A stretch of 64,000 bases of DNA from Neorhizobium vignae (lineage in GTDB: Bacteria; Pseudomonadota; Alphaproteobacteria; Rhizobiales; Rhizobiaceae), in the NCBI RefSeq assembly GCF_000732195.1, contig NZ_JNNU01000005.1:186001-250000 (forward strand), written 5' to 3'. Position numbers and translations under genes: made by a program. The notes under the pieces were generated by a model, which did no database searches, had not been told where the DNA came from, and saw only the letters and a list, made by a program, of their open reading frames with translations. This document shows, piece after piece, positions 1 through 8,898 of this stretch (its first letter is position 1; every line of letters starts with the position of its first letter).

Positions 1-676
1 TCAGCACTTCGGCCGCCAGCGGGCGGGTTATCCGCGTGCCGCGCGCCAGCGCCAGACGGTCCAGCCGCTCGACGATCGTCTGCGCCGCACCGAGCGACCG
101 TTCCATCCGGTTGACGATGTAGCCGACCAGTTTGTCGTCGATATAAAGCTGGCGGTCGGCGAACAGTTTGACGATCACCTGGGCCAGCAGGTCCTCGTCC
201 GGCTCGCCGATCTCCACGACCGTCGCCGCCTTCAGCCGGGATTTGAGGTCCGGCAGGGTGACGCCCCAGGAAACCGGCCAGAGGCGCGAGGTCATCAGCA
301 GGCTATGGCCGTTCTCGCGCACGCTGTTGATGACATGGAAGAGTTCGGTCTCGTCGAACCCGCGGCGTTCGGCATCCTCGAACAGGACCGGACCTGCCGC
401 CGCCATCGTCGCGGCATTCGAGCCGGCGACGGGATGGATGTCGGCAGCCCCCGCCTTTTCCCGCCAGATATGCGCCAGGTGCGATTTTCCCGATCCCACC
501 GGGCCGGCCAGCACGACGACCGGCGACGGCCAGGCCGGCCATTCGTCGACGATCGCGACGGCCGCGGCCAGGCGTTCGGACACCAGGAGGTCGTCCCGGG
601 TTCTCGCCGCATCATGGGTGAATTGCAGCGGCAACTGCTCTTGCCTGCGCCGCTCGCGCTCGCTCGTCTCGGTCAT
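1..676 (-). CDS. hdaA: HdaA, DnaA-related regulator of replication initiation (partial at left edge)
   Basis: Read on the minus strand from ATG at 676, the frame stays open to base 1, so the last few residues lie outside the window (about 225 residues visible). The protein has a P-loop, GPVGSGKS (about residues 58-65), in a DnaA-like AAA+ fold but lacks the DnaA N-terminal domain and DNA-binding domain IV, as in Hda/HdaA. An N-terminal QLPLQF (about residues 14-19) resembles a beta-clamp binding motif, which Hda proteins use to bind the sliding clamp when they stimulate DnaA-ATP hydrolysis. It starts 7 bp after the stop of the AI-2E family gene, so the two are probably co-transcribed. The function comes from family knowledge; the motif reading is direct. 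Confidence 0.88.
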   Translation of the reverse strand, partial: MTETSERERRRQEQLPLQFTHDAARTRDDLLVSERLAAAVAIVDEWPAWPSPVVVLAGPVGSGKSHLAHIWREKAGAADIHPVAGSNAATMAAAGPVLFEDAERRGFDETELFHVINSVRENGHSLLMTSRLWPVSWGVTLPDLKSRLKAATVVEIGEPDEDLLAQVIVKLFADRQLYIDDKLVGYIVNRMERSLGAAQTIVERLDRLALARGTRITRPLAAEVL

Positions 677-683
677 AGGTCTT

Positions 684-1877
684 TCAAATGCTCTTCTGAG
701 AGTCATTCGCGTGAGGGTTGTTCGGGGCTATCGCTGCGCCGGTTTCGGCATGTTCCAGCACATGCGACCGTTCGGCCTCTTCCCAGGGGAGTTCCGCCGC
801 CCGCCCGAAATAGATGTCGCTGTCAAGATACCGCGACAGGACGAAACGGACAAGGACGCCAACAACGGCCGCGGCCGGCACGGCGATCAGCAGGCCGACG
901 AAGCCGAATATGGCGCCGAAGGCAAAAAGCGCGAACATCAGCCAGACCGGATGCAGGCCGACGCTTTCGCCGACAAGCTTCGGCTGCAGGATATTGCCTT
1001 CGATGAACTGGCCGACGAAGAAAACGCCGGCGACGGCCAGGATCCAAGGATAGTCGGGCCAGAACTGCACCAGCGCCACGCCGACCGAAAGCACCAGGCC
1101 GATCAGCGAGCCGATATAGGGAATGAAGCTGATCATGCCGGCGATGAAGCCGATCAGAAGCCCGAAATTCAGTCCGACGACCGAGAGGCCGACGGCATAG
1201 AAGATCCCAAGGATGAGGCAGAGCGAGCCCTGGCCGCGAATGAAACCGGCGACCGACTCGTCCATTTCCCGGGCGATCTCGCGCACCGTCGCCACCTGGT
1301 CGCGCGGCACCCAGCTATCCACCTTGGCGACCATCCGGTCCCAGTCGAGCAGGATATAGAAGGCGACGACGGGCGTGACGATCAAGAGCGACACGACGTC
1401 GATGATGGCCTTGCCGGAATTCCAGATCTGGGCGAGCAGCGAGCCGATGAAACCGGCGCCCTGGCTCAGCACTTCGGAGAAATTCTGCTTGACCGTCTCG
1501 ATCTGGGTGCTGATCCAATGGGGCAGGAACGAGCTTTCCGGGCTCGATATGATCTGCTGCAGCTGGGAAATATAGCCCGGCAGCGCGGCGGCGAACTCGG
1601 TGAACTGGTTGATGATGATGGGGATCACCAACATCAGCGACAAAGCGAAGACCAGCACGAAACAGACGAGGATCACCACCGTCGCCATCAGCCGGCTCAA
1701 GCCTCGCCGTTCCAGCCAGTCGGCCACCGGATCGAGGAAATAGGCAAGCGCCATGCCGGCGACGAAGGGAAGCAGAATCGAGCGGAAGAACCACAGGAAG
1801 ACGACGAAGACGATGAGAACGCCGAGCCAGAAGAAGACGTAGCGCTTCAGGCTCGCGCCGCTGATATGATATGGCAT
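684..1877 (-). CDS. AI-2E family transporter (PerM/YdiK-like integral membrane protein)
   Basis: A 397-residue polytopic membrane protein. Hydrophobic segments begin at about residue 10 and recur to the C terminus, with a long soluble stretch after the first pair, as in the AI-2E transporter (UPF0118/PerM) family. I chose ATG at 1877 because AGAGGAAG lies just upstream. A frame opening at 1928 exists, but its first 17 residues do not look like a membrane-protein start. Some family members export autoinducer-2 and others act as ion antiporters, so the substrate is unknown. It sits between hdaA (7 bp downstream) and the divergent purM, an arrangement I recall as common in Rhizobiales. Confidence 0.85.
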   Translation of the reverse strand: MPYHISGASLKRYVFFWLGVLIVFVVFLWFFRSILLPFVAGMALAYFLDPVADWLERRGLSRLMATVVILVCFVLVFALSLMLVIPIIINQFTEFAAALPGYISQLQQIISSPESSFLPHWISTQIETVKQNFSEVLSQGAGFIGSLLAQIWNSGKAIIDVVSLLIVTPVVAFYILLDWDRMVAKVDSWVPRDQVATVREIAREMDESVAGFIRGQGSLCLILGIFYAVGLSVVGLNFGLLIGFIAGMISFIPYIGSLIGLVLSVGVALVQFWPDYPWILAVAGVFFVGQFIEGNILQPKLVGESVGLHPVWLMFALFAFGAIFGFVGLLIAVPAAAVVGVLVRFVLSRYLDSDIYFGRAAELPWEEAERSHVLEHAETGAAIAPNNPHANDSQKSI

Positions 1878-2055
1878 CGCCGCTTCCTCTGAATTGCCCG
1901 GGCGAAAAAGGGATAGGGAAGCCCGCAACCCAGGTCAAGGGTTTGGAAGTGGTGCCGCAAGGCCTGTGAAAAGCCTTCAAAACCGCGTCGAACGCTTGCA
2001 TCCGGCGCCATGTCGTGCAATTGCGGGCCGCTATAACGATCATTGGAGATGAACG

Positions 2056-3129
2056 ATGAGCGAGGCGGGCAAGAACGGTCTCACCTATAGCGATGCCGGC
2101 GTCGATATCGACGCAGGCAATCTGATGGTCGAGAAGATCAAGCCGGCCGTGCGCTCGACCCGCCGCCCCGGCGCAGACGGCGAGATCGGCGGCTTCGGCG
2201 GCCTGTTCGATCTGAAGGCCGCCGGCTTCACCGATCCGATCCTGGTCGCGGCCAATGACGGCGTCGGCACGAAGCTGAAGATCGCCATCGACGCCAATTT
2301 CCACGATACCGTCGGCATCGACCTCGTCGCAATGTGCGTCAACGATCTGGTGGTGCAGGGCGCCGAGCCGCTGCTCTTTCTCGACTATTTCGCGACCGGC
2401 AAGCTGGACCCGGACCAGGGTGCGGCGATCGTCTCCGGCATTGCCGCCGGCTGCCGCGAGGCGGGCTGCGCGCTGATCGGCGGCGAGACCGCCGAAATGC
2501 CCGGCATGTATTCCGACGGCGATTACGATCTGGCGGGCTTCGCGGTCGGTGCCGCCGAACGCGGCCAGTTGTTGCCGGTCGGCGATATCGCTTCGGGCGA
2601 CGTCATCCTCGGCCTTACCTCGTCGGGCGTCCATTCGAACGGCTTCTCGCTCGTCCGCAAGATCGTGACGCTTTCGGGCCTCGCCTGGGATGCACCCGCT
2701 CCCTTCCGTGAGGGCATGACTCTGGGTGAGGCTCTTCTCACCCCCACCCGCATCTACGTGAAGCCGCTCCTGAAGGCGATCCGCGAGACTGGCGCCCTGA
2801 AGGCGCTTGCCCACATTACCGGCGGCGGCTTTCCCGAAAACATTCCCCGCGTGCTTCCGAAGAACCTTGCGGCCGAAATCGACCTCGACTCCATCCCCGT
2901 CCCGCCGGTCTTCTCCTGGCTCGCCAAAACGGGCGGCGTCGAACCGAAGGAAATGCTGCGCACCTTCAACTGCGGTGTCGGCATGATCGTCGTGGTCGCG
3001 CCCGAGAACGCCCAGGCGGTCACCGATATCCTGACCGGTGAAGGCGAGATCGTTGTTCCGCTCGGCCGCATGGTCGAACGCGCCGAAGGCGGCCCCGGCG
3101 TGCTCTACCAGGGCACGCTTGGCCTATGA
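2056..3129 (+). CDS. purM: Phosphoribosylformylglycinamidine cyclo-ligase (AIR synthetase)
   Basis: A 357-residue PurM that converts FGAM to aminoimidazole ribonucleotide with ATP, the fifth step of de novo purine synthesis in the cytosol. Visible signatures include [11 protein letters not shown] near residue 76 and [20 protein letters not shown] near residue 142, both typical of the AIR synthetase ATP and substrate site. The length is normal for the family. GGAG precedes the ATG, and a TATAAC box about 20 bp upstream may be the -10. purM overlaps purN by the ATGA junction at 3126-3129, so translation is probably coupled. The gene diverges from perM-hdaA. Confidence 0.97.
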   Translation: MSEAGKNGLTYSDAGVDIDAGNLMVEKIKPAVRSTRRPGADGEIGGFGGLFDLKAAGFTDPILVAANDGVGTKLKIAIDANFHDTVGIDLVAMCVNDLVVQGAEPLLFLDYFATGKLDPDQGAAIVSGIAAGCREAGCALIGGETAEMPGMYSDGDYDLAGFAVGAAERGQLLPVGDIASGDVILGLTSSGVHSNGFSLVRKIVTLSGLAWDAPAPFREGMTLGEALLTPTRIYVKPLLKAIRETGALKALAHITGGGFPENIPRVLPKNLAAEIDLDSIPVPPVFSWLAKTGGVEPKEMLRTFNCGVGMIVVVAPENAQAVTDILTGEGEIVVPLGRMVERAEGGPGVLYQGTLGL

Positions 3130-3809
3130 GCGCACCCGCGGCTGAAACGGCGCGCAGAAAGCGCGTCGCCGTATTCATTTCCGGCGGAGGCTCCAACATG
3201 CTGGCGCTCGCCGATGCCTGCGCCGCACCGGATTTCCCGGCCGAAATCGTCGCGGTCTTCTCCGACAAGCCCTCGGCGGGCGGCATCGAGAAGGCGCAGG
3301 CGCGCGGCATCAAAACCTTCGTTTTCGAACGCAAGGGTTTTCCCGGCAAGGCCGAACACGAGGCGGCGATCCTCGCAGCCCTCGACGAGGTCCAGCCGGA
3401 CATCCTCTGCCTCGCCGGCTACATGCGGCTTTTCTCCGCGGAATTCATCAGCCGGTACGATGGCAGCATCCTCAACATCCATCCTGCCCTACTGCCGCTC
3501 TTCCCGGGCCTCCATACCCATGAACGCGCCATCGAGGCCGGCATGAAGATCGCCGGCTGCACCGTGCATTTCGTCACCGAGGGCATGGACGAAGGCCCTA
3601 TCCTCGCCCAGGGCGCCGTCCCGGTGCTTGCCGACGACACCCCCGAGACCCTGGCCGGCCGCGTGCTGACCGTCGAGCACAAGCTCTACCCGCTGGCGCT
3701 GAAGCTGCTGGCGGAAGGCAAGGTGCGGATGGAGGGCGGCCGGACGATCACCTCACCCGGCACAACGACCGATGGCGCGGATCAGCGGATTTTTTCCGCG
3801 GGTATCTGA
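3126..3809 (+). CDS. purN: Phosphoribosylglycinamide formyltransferase (GART)
   Basis: A 227-residue PurN that transfers a formyl group from 10-formyl-THF to GAR, the third step of purine synthesis. The start overlaps the purM stop by 4 bp. Family hallmarks are [10 protein letters not shown] (phosphate-binding loop), [12 protein letters not shown], which holds the catalytic Asn and His, and DEGPILAQ, which holds the catalytic Asp. About 15 extra residues at the C terminus follow the usual end. It forms a two-gene purine operon with purM. The stop is 3 bp from the stop of the convergent PhnM-like gene. Confidence 0.97.
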   Translation: MSAPAAETARRKRVAVFISGGGSNMLALADACAAPDFPAEIVAVFSDKPSAGGIEKAQARGIKTFVFERKGFPGKAEHEAAILAALDEVQPDILCLAGYMRLFSAEFISRYDGSILNIHPALLPLFPGLHTHERAIEAGMKIAGCTVHFVTEGMDEGPILAQGAVPVLADDTPETLAGRVLTVEHKLYPLALKLLAEGKVRMEGGRTITSPGTTTDGADQRIFSAGI

Positions 3810-3812
3810 ACG

Positions 3813-4982
3813 TCAGGCGGCCAGCGCCCGGAGCGGGTGCAGCGTGCCGTCGCTATAGACGAAGCGGCCGGCGCGGAAGGTGGCGCGGATGCGGTGCACG
3901 TCGCCCTTTTCCACCACGACCAGATCGGCACGCTGGCAAACGGCAATCTCGCCGCGATCGGTCAGGCCGGCGGAACGGGCGGCATTGCCGGTCGCCATGG
4001 CGACGGCCGCCGGCAGGCCGCCTTCGGAGACGTCCGCCAGCTTGAAGACACCCGGCACGAAAGCCGCCGGATGGTAGTCGGCAGCAATCACCGTCAGCAG
4101 GCCGGCCTTGGCGGCGTCGAGTGCGCTCAGATTGCCGGACATGGATTTGCCACGCAGCGCGTTCGGCGCACCCATCAGCGTCCAGAGCCCGCGTCGGCGC
4201 GCCTCTTCGGCCGCCGGCAAGGTTACCGGGAATTCGCTGATCGTGACGCCGAGATCGAACATCTCGGCCACTTTCTCAACGCTGTCATCGTCATGGGAGG
4301 CAAGCGACAGGCCGTGTTGCAAGGAGAGCGAAACGATTTCCTTCAGCCTGACTTCGATCTGCGGATTGTCGCGCATGGCAATACGCTTCTGGACGATCTC
4401 GGCGGCCATTTCCTCGGAAATCGCCCGGCGCTCGGAAATGCTGGCGACATAGGCTGCGATGTTGTTGTACTGGCCCTGGCCCGGCGTGTGGTCGGTGAGC
4501 GATACCATGTCGATCTCGTCGGCCTTGAGCAGTCGTTCCAGCGTCGCGGCGGCGCCGACATTGGTGATTTCGTACCGTGCGTGGACGCGGTGGTCGATCA
4601 AGAGATTGTCGCGCAGGCGGTTGATGCCCTCGATGACGGCCGAAGTCGTCTCCAGCGAGCGGACATGGCCGTAGACGCTTTCGGTGGCGAAGGAGACTGC
4701 TGCGTAAGCCGTGGTGACACCGGCGGCGGCGAGCTTCTTGTCCAGTTCGTGGATGCCGAAGTCGATCGGCATCTGGGCGTTCGGCCGCGGCGCGATCTCG
4801 CGCTCGATCATGTCGCCATGCAGATCGACGAAGCCCGGCATCAGCAGCCGCCCGCCGCCGTCGATCACGGCGCCCGCGACTGGTTCTGGGCGGATCTCGG
4901 CGATCACGCCATCTTCAATCCGCACGGAACCTGCGTCCACCACCTCGTCCGGCAGAACGAGGGTGAAATTGCCGAGCCACAT
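3813..4982 (-). CDS. phnM: PhnM-like alpha-D-ribose 1-methylphosphonate 5-triphosphate diphosphatase
   Basis: A 389-residue amidohydrolase-fold protein with the PhnM layout: a small beta-domain, then FVDLHGDMIE, with metal ligands His55 and Asp57. A conserved LASHDDDSVE segment and VIAADYHP lie near the C terminus. In the C-P lyase pathway PhnM releases pyrophosphate from the ribose triphosphate intermediate. No phnF-L genes, phosphonate transporter or other C-P lyase gene lies nearby, so this is an orphan copy. It may serve phosphonate use in trans or have another amidohydrolase role. The start ATG (4982) follows AGGAGAT at good spacing. It is convergent with purN. Confidence 0.8.
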   Translation of the reverse strand: MWLGNFTLVLPDEVVDAGSVRIEDGVIAEIRPEPVAGAVIDGGGRLLMPGFVDLHGDMIEREIAPRPNAQMPIDFGIHELDKKLAAAGVTTAYAAVSFATESVYGHVRSLETTSAVIEGINRLRDNLLIDHRVHARYEITNVGAAATLERLLKADEIDMVSLTDHTPGQGQYNNIAAYVASISERRAISEEMAAEIVQKRIAMRDNPQIEVRLKEIVSLSLQHGLSLASHDDDSVEKVAEMFDLGVTISEFPVTLPAAEEARRRGLWTLMGAPNALRGKSMSGNLSALDAAKAGLLTVIAADYHPAAFVPGVFKLADVSEGGLPAAVAMATGNAARSAGLTDRGEIAVCQRADLVVVEKGDVHRIRATFRAGRFVYSDGTLHPLRALAA

Positions 4983-5157
4983 GGCTATCTCCTGACCATA
5001 TAAGGATGATTATCAAGAGGCAGCGCTTAGCCGCCATTCGTGACATTCATGTGAAATCGGCGCGGCACAAGGTCAAGTCACAATCACACGGCGTCTGAAA
5101 CAACAGGCGAACGCGCTGATCGGCGTTTCAAGCCTGCGCGGCGGCACCGCCCCGACG

Positions 5158-5751
5158 TCAGACGGTGAAGGACGCCCGGTTTATCACCGCCCATTGCAGC
5201 ATCATGATCGTCTTGGCATCGATGATTTCACCATTACCGATCATCGCGGCGGCCTCGTCGAGCGGCAATTCCAGCACCTCGATATCCTCGTGCTCCTCGG
5301 CCAGACCGCCGCCACCGTTCACCCGGTCGGTGAGATCGATCGGCGCGTGGAAGAAATGGACGAGTTCGGTGATCGCGCCCGGCGACATGAATGCCTTGAA
5401 GAGGAACCGCACATCCCGCAAGCGGTACCCGGTTTCCTCCATCGCCTCGCGCCGGATCGCATCCTCCGGATGGTCCTCATCGAGCAGCCCGGCCGGCACC
5501 TCGACCATCCATCCCGGCTTGCCGGTGAGATAGGCGGGCAGCCGGAACTGCTTCACCAGCACGACCATGTCCCGCCTGGCATCGTGGAGAAGGATGCAGG
5601 CGGCCTCGGATTTATGGTAGATTTCGCGATGCAGGCGGTGCGTCTCGCCGCTCCGATCGGTGTAATCGAGTTCGTAGCTCGAAAGCCGCGTCCAGCCGTT
5701 CGACAGCGTCTTTTCGCTGACGACGCTCACCCGGTCGTTCTGCTCGCTCAT
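5158..5751 (-). CDS. NUDIX hydrolase (NudK/AdpP-type nucleoside diphosphatase)
   Basis: A 197-residue Nudix protein. The Nudix box at about residues 88-109 ends in REAMEETGY, fitting REuxEExGu. The box is one residue shorter than consensus, and the usual first Glu position holds His, with Glu two residues on. The VEVPAG segment before the box and the overall length resemble the ADP-ribose or GDP-mannose pyrophosphatase group. The start at 5751 is set by the ATGA overlap with the stop of the upstream molybdopterin oxidoreductase, which suggests translational coupling. An upstream extension in the same frame is arginine-rich and lies over the oxidoreductase, so I rejected it. The substrate is not known. 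Confidence 0.88.
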   Translation of the reverse strand: MSEQNDRVSVVSEKTLSNGWTRLSSYELDYTDRSGETHRLHREIYHKSEAACILLHDARRDMVVLVKQFRLPAYLTGKPGWMVEVPAGLLDEDHPEDAIRREAMEETGYRLRDVRFLFKAFMSPGAITELVHFFHAPIDLTDRVNGGGGLAEEHEDIEVLELPLDEAAAMIGNGEIIDAKTIMMLQWAVINRASFTV

Positions 5752-7886
5752 GCGAAGTCCTTGCGAAGCCATACCTTGTTGTCGTGGAAGGCCGCGCCGC
5801 CATAGGGCGCCACGGCGTCGGCGCCGGTCAGCACGTTGATGCCCTCGCCGTCGAGATGCTTGTGGTTCGGCCACAGCCCCTCGGCGATCAGCACGCCCGG
5901 CCGCGCGCCGGCAACCAGCCTCGCATGCAGGCGGATCTCGCCGCGCGTGTTGCCGAGCCGGACGATATCGCCGTCAACGATACCGAGGCGTTCCGCATCG
6001 GTCGGCTCGATCATCACTTCCGGCCGCCCTTCCCGCTCGTAGGAGCTTTTCGTCTCGGTGAAAGACGAATTGAGGAAGCTGCGGGCCGGCGAAGTTGCCA
6101 GCCGGAACGGGTGTGCTTCGTCGGCCACTTCGATGACATCGACCTGATCCGGGAAGACCGGCAGTTCGGCGATCGGTCCCAGCGGCCCGACGTTCTTCGG
6201 CGGCTTGTCCGGCGACGGGCCGTTCGCCCAGTCCGGCCGGAAGCGGAATTTTCCGTCCGGATATCCGAAACCCTTGATGTAATGGGCGGTCTCAAAATCC
6301 GGCTGCGCGTCGATCCATTTGTCGCGCGCCAGATCCTCGTAGGCGCCCCAGCCGCTGGCTTCGAGGATGCGGTCGATATGCTGGCGCTCGTCGAGGCCGA
6401 AACCGGGGAAATGATCGATGCCGAGGCGCTTTGCCAGCTCCTCGATGACGAAGAGATTGGTTCGCACTGTCGACGGCGGCTCGACGAGCTTCGGCCCGAG
6501 CAGGATATGCTGCTGACCGCCGGCACGGTAGAGATCGTCATGCTCGACGAACATCGTCGCCGGCAACACGATGTCGGCGACTGCGGCCGTATCGGTCATG
6601 AACTGCTCGTGCACCGCCACGAACAGGTCGTCGCGCAAGAAACCCTGGCGGACGAGGCGCTGTTCCGGCGCGACGTTCATCGGATTGGTGTTCTGGATCA
6701 AGAGCGCGGTCACCGGCCCACCATGACGCAGGGCTTCCGCATCGCCGGTCAGCACCCGGCCGATCTGCGACTGGTCGAGCTGGCGGATCTCCGGATCGGC
6801 ATAGGCGGTGCCCATCAGCTCGGATTTGTTGAGCCTGAAAATCTCGCCGTTGTTGTGGAAGGCGCCGCCGCCCTCGTATTGCCAGCAGCCGAGCACGGTT
6901 GCGATCGACAGCGCTGCATGCATGGCGACCGTGCCGTTGCGCTGGCGGGCAAAACCGTAACCAAGGCGGAAGAAGGTCTTTTGGGTCGTGCCGACAAGCC
7001 GGGCAAAGGTCTCGATCTCCTCGACCGACAGGCCGGTGATGGCGGAGGCCCATTCCGGCGTCCTGGTCCTCAGATGCGCCTCGAGGCCAATCGGATCGTC
7101 GGCATATCTGGCCATGTAATCCCGGTCGGCATAACCATCGCGGAAGGCGATGTGCATGACGGCGCAGGCGAGTGCGGCATCGGTGCCGGGGCGCACGGTG
7201 AGCGCGATGTCCGCCTGTTTCATCGTCGGGTTGTCGTAGATGTCGATGACGACGATCTTCGCGCCGCGTTCCTTGCGGGCCTTGACCGCGTGGGTCATGA
7301 CGTTGACCTGGGTGGAGACGGCATTGGTTCCCCAGATCACCACGCAATCGGATTTCGCCATCTCGCGCGGATCGGGGCCGCGCAATGCCCCGGTGCCCAT
7401 CACGTAGCCGGTCCAGGCCATGTTGGTGCAGATCGTGCCGAAGAAGCCGGAGTATTTTTTCGCATGCCGCAGCCGCTCGATCGAGTCGCGCTGCACCTGG
7501 CCCATCGTGCCGGCATAGAAATAGGGCCAGACCGCCTCCGACCCGTGTTTCGCCTCGGCCTTGACGAAGGCGTCGGCGATCTCATCGAGAGCGGCCTCCC
7601 AGGGGATCTCCTGCCAGGCCCCCTCGCCCTTGGCGCCCAAGCGGCGCTTCGGGTGCATCAGCCGGCCGGGATGGTAGAGCCGCTCGGAATAGCGGGCGAC
7701 CTTGGCGCAGATGACGCCGGCGGTATAGGTGTTGTCGGCGGCACCCCGCACCCGGCCGATCTTGCCGTCGGCGGTGATATCTATATCCAGCGCGCAAGCC
7801 GATGGACAGTCGTGCGGACAGACGGTGTGTCCGACGGAATTGTGGCCGAGGGCGGTTTTCGCGGTAATCGGGGTCGCAACGTTCAT
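5748..7886 (-). CDS. Molybdopterin-dependent oxidoreductase (DMSO reductase superfamily, [4Fe-4S] type)
   Basis: A 712-residue catalytic subunit. The N terminus carries a 4Fe-4S motif, Cys23-x3-Cys27-x3-Cys31-x28-Cys60. The Mo-bisMGD domains follow, with segments such as WGTNAVSTQ and NTNPMNVAP, and the C-terminal molydopterin dinucleotide-binding barrel runs from about residue 590. No twin-arginine leader is seen, so it should be cytoplasmic. No partner electron-transfer subunit is adjacent. I prefer ATG at 7886 over a TTG at 7904. It overlaps the Nudix gene downstream. The substrate cannot be told from sequence alone; formate, thiosulfate and N/S-oxide relatives all share this architecture. 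Confidence 0.88.
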   Translation of the reverse strand: MNVATPITAKTALGHNSVGHTVCPHDCPSACALDIDITADGKIGRVRGAADNTYTAGVICAKVARYSERLYHPGRLMHPKRRLGAKGEGAWQEIPWEAALDEIADAFVKAEAKHGSEAVWPYFYAGTMGQVQRDSIERLRHAKKYSGFFGTICTNMAWTGYVMGTGALRGPDPREMAKSDCVVIWGTNAVSTQVNVMTHAVKARKERGAKIVVIDIYDNPTMKQADIALTVRPGTDAALACAVMHIAFRDGYADRDYMARYADDPIGLEAHLRTRTPEWASAITGLSVEEIETFARLVGTTQKTFFRLGYGFARQRNGTVAMHAALSIATVLGCWQYEGGGAFHNNGEIFRLNKSELMGTAYADPEIRQLDQSQIGRVLTGDAEALRHGGPVTALLIQNTNPMNVAPEQRLVRQGFLRDDLFVAVHEQFMTDTAAVADIVLPATMFVEHDDLYRAGGQQHILLGPKLVEPPSTVRTNLFVIEELAKRLGIDHFPGFGLDERQHIDRILEASGWGAYEDLARDKWIDAQPDFETAHYIKGFGYPDGKFRFRPDWANGPSPDKPPKNVGPLGPIAELPVFPDQVDVIEVADEAHPFRLATSPARSFLNSSFTETKSSYEREGRPEVMIEPTDAERLGIVDGDIVRLGNTRGEIRLHARLVAGARPGVLIAEGLWPNHKHLDGEGINVLTGADAVAPYGGAAFHDNKVWLRKDFA

Positions 7887-7969
7887 GGCTTTTCTATATT
7901 GCAAGCTGACGCCCGCAAAAAGCGTGATTTGCAGTGCATCAATTTAATTCAAGCGAGATACCAGCAACG

Positions 7970-8848
7970 ATGAACTACCGGCACATCTATCACGCGGGCA
8001 ATTTTGCCGATGTCCTCAAACACGCGGTTTTGGCGCGGTTGATCCGCTATGCGCAGAACAAGGACAAGGCTTTTCGCCTGCTGGATACCCATGCCGGCAT
8101 CGGGCTCTACGACCTTTCCTCGGACGAGGCGCAGAAGACCGGCGAGTGGCGCGACGGAATCGGCCGGCTGATGGAAGCGGAACTGCCGGCAAAGGTCGCA
8201 GATCTGCTGGAGCCTTATCTGACCGCGGTGAGGGAGTTGAACCCGACCGGCGCTCTGAAACTCTATCCCGGTTCGCCGAAACTTGCCCGCATGCTGTTCC
8301 GCCCGCAGGACCGGTTGTCGGCGATGGAACTGCATCCCGAAGATTTCAACCGCCTGCACAATCTGTTCGAAGGCGATTTCCAGGTGCGCGCCACCGAACT
8401 CGACGGCTGGCTGGCGCTCGGCGCCCATCTGCCGCCGAAGGAGAAGCGCGGAATCGTGCTCGTCGATCCGCCTTTCGAGGAAGAAGGCGAATACAGGCGG
8501 CTGGTGAAAGGCCTGTCGACCGCCTGGCGCCGGTTCCAGAGCGGCACCTACTGCCTCTGGTATCCGATCAAGAAGGGCGCGCCGCTCAGGGCCTTCCACG
8601 ACGAATTGAAGGCGCTGGACATCCCGAAAATGCTGTGCGCCGAACTTACCGTTCAAAGCGACCGCGAGACGACGGGGCTCTCCGGTTCCGGCCTCATCAT
8701 CGTCAACCCGCCCTTCACGCTGAAGGACGAGTTGCACACGTTCCTGCCGACCTTGAAAACCATCCTGGCGCATGATCGGTTCGCCTCGCAACGAGCCTTC
8801 TGGCTGACCGGCGAGACCATCGACAACGACCCCGATTCGGAGTCTTGA
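7970..8848 (+). CDS. rlmJ: 23S rRNA (adenine(2030)-N6)-methyltransferase RlmJ
   Basis: A 292-residue RlmJ (former YhiR/ComJ family). It starts with the diagnostic NYRHIYHAGNFADVLKH and carries the N6-adenine methyltransferase motif IV DPPF at residues 166-169, with LLDTHAGIG as the SAM-binding motif I. RlmJ methylates A2030 of 23S rRNA. The start was placed at ATG 7970, which gives the family N terminus; an in-frame start at 7934 adds 12 residues without support. The short gap to the divergent oxidoreductase must hold both promoters. Confidence 0.94.
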   Translation: MNYRHIYHAGNFADVLKHAVLARLIRYAQNKDKAFRLLDTHAGIGLYDLSSDEAQKTGEWRDGIGRLMEAELPAKVADLLEPYLTAVRELNPTGALKLYPGSPKLARMLFRPQDRLSAMELHPEDFNRLHNLFEGDFQVRATELDGWLALGAHLPPKEKRGIVLVDPPFEEEGEYRRLVKGLSTAWRRFQSGTYCLWYPIKKGAPLRAFHDELKALDIPKMLCAELTVQSDRETTGLSGSGLIIVNPPFTLKDELHTFLPTLKTILAHDRFASQRAFWLTGETIDNDPDSES

Positions 8849-8898
8849 CCGGGCGGGGCTTCCCGCCCATGGTGCCGCGCATTGCAGGGGGCCGGCCG

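Noticed and set aside
168-1892. Plus-strand frame across hdaA and the AI-2E gene
   Set aside because: It crosses two clear minus-strand genes and has a Glu/Asp/His-rich low-complexity translation typical of an antisense shadow.
5751-5874. Longer N terminus of the Nudix protein
   Set aside because: It lies inside the Mo oxidoreductase gene and is Arg-rich; the ATGA overlap gives a better start.
7400-7500. Selenocysteine site in the Mo oxidoreductase
   Set aside because: No in-frame TGA occurs in the reading frame; the frame is open throughout.
5784-7973. Long plus-strand frame opposite the Mo oxidoreductase
   Set aside because: The minus strand encodes a clear 4Fe-4S/Mo protein. The plus frame is rich in Arg/Gly/Asp and has no motif.
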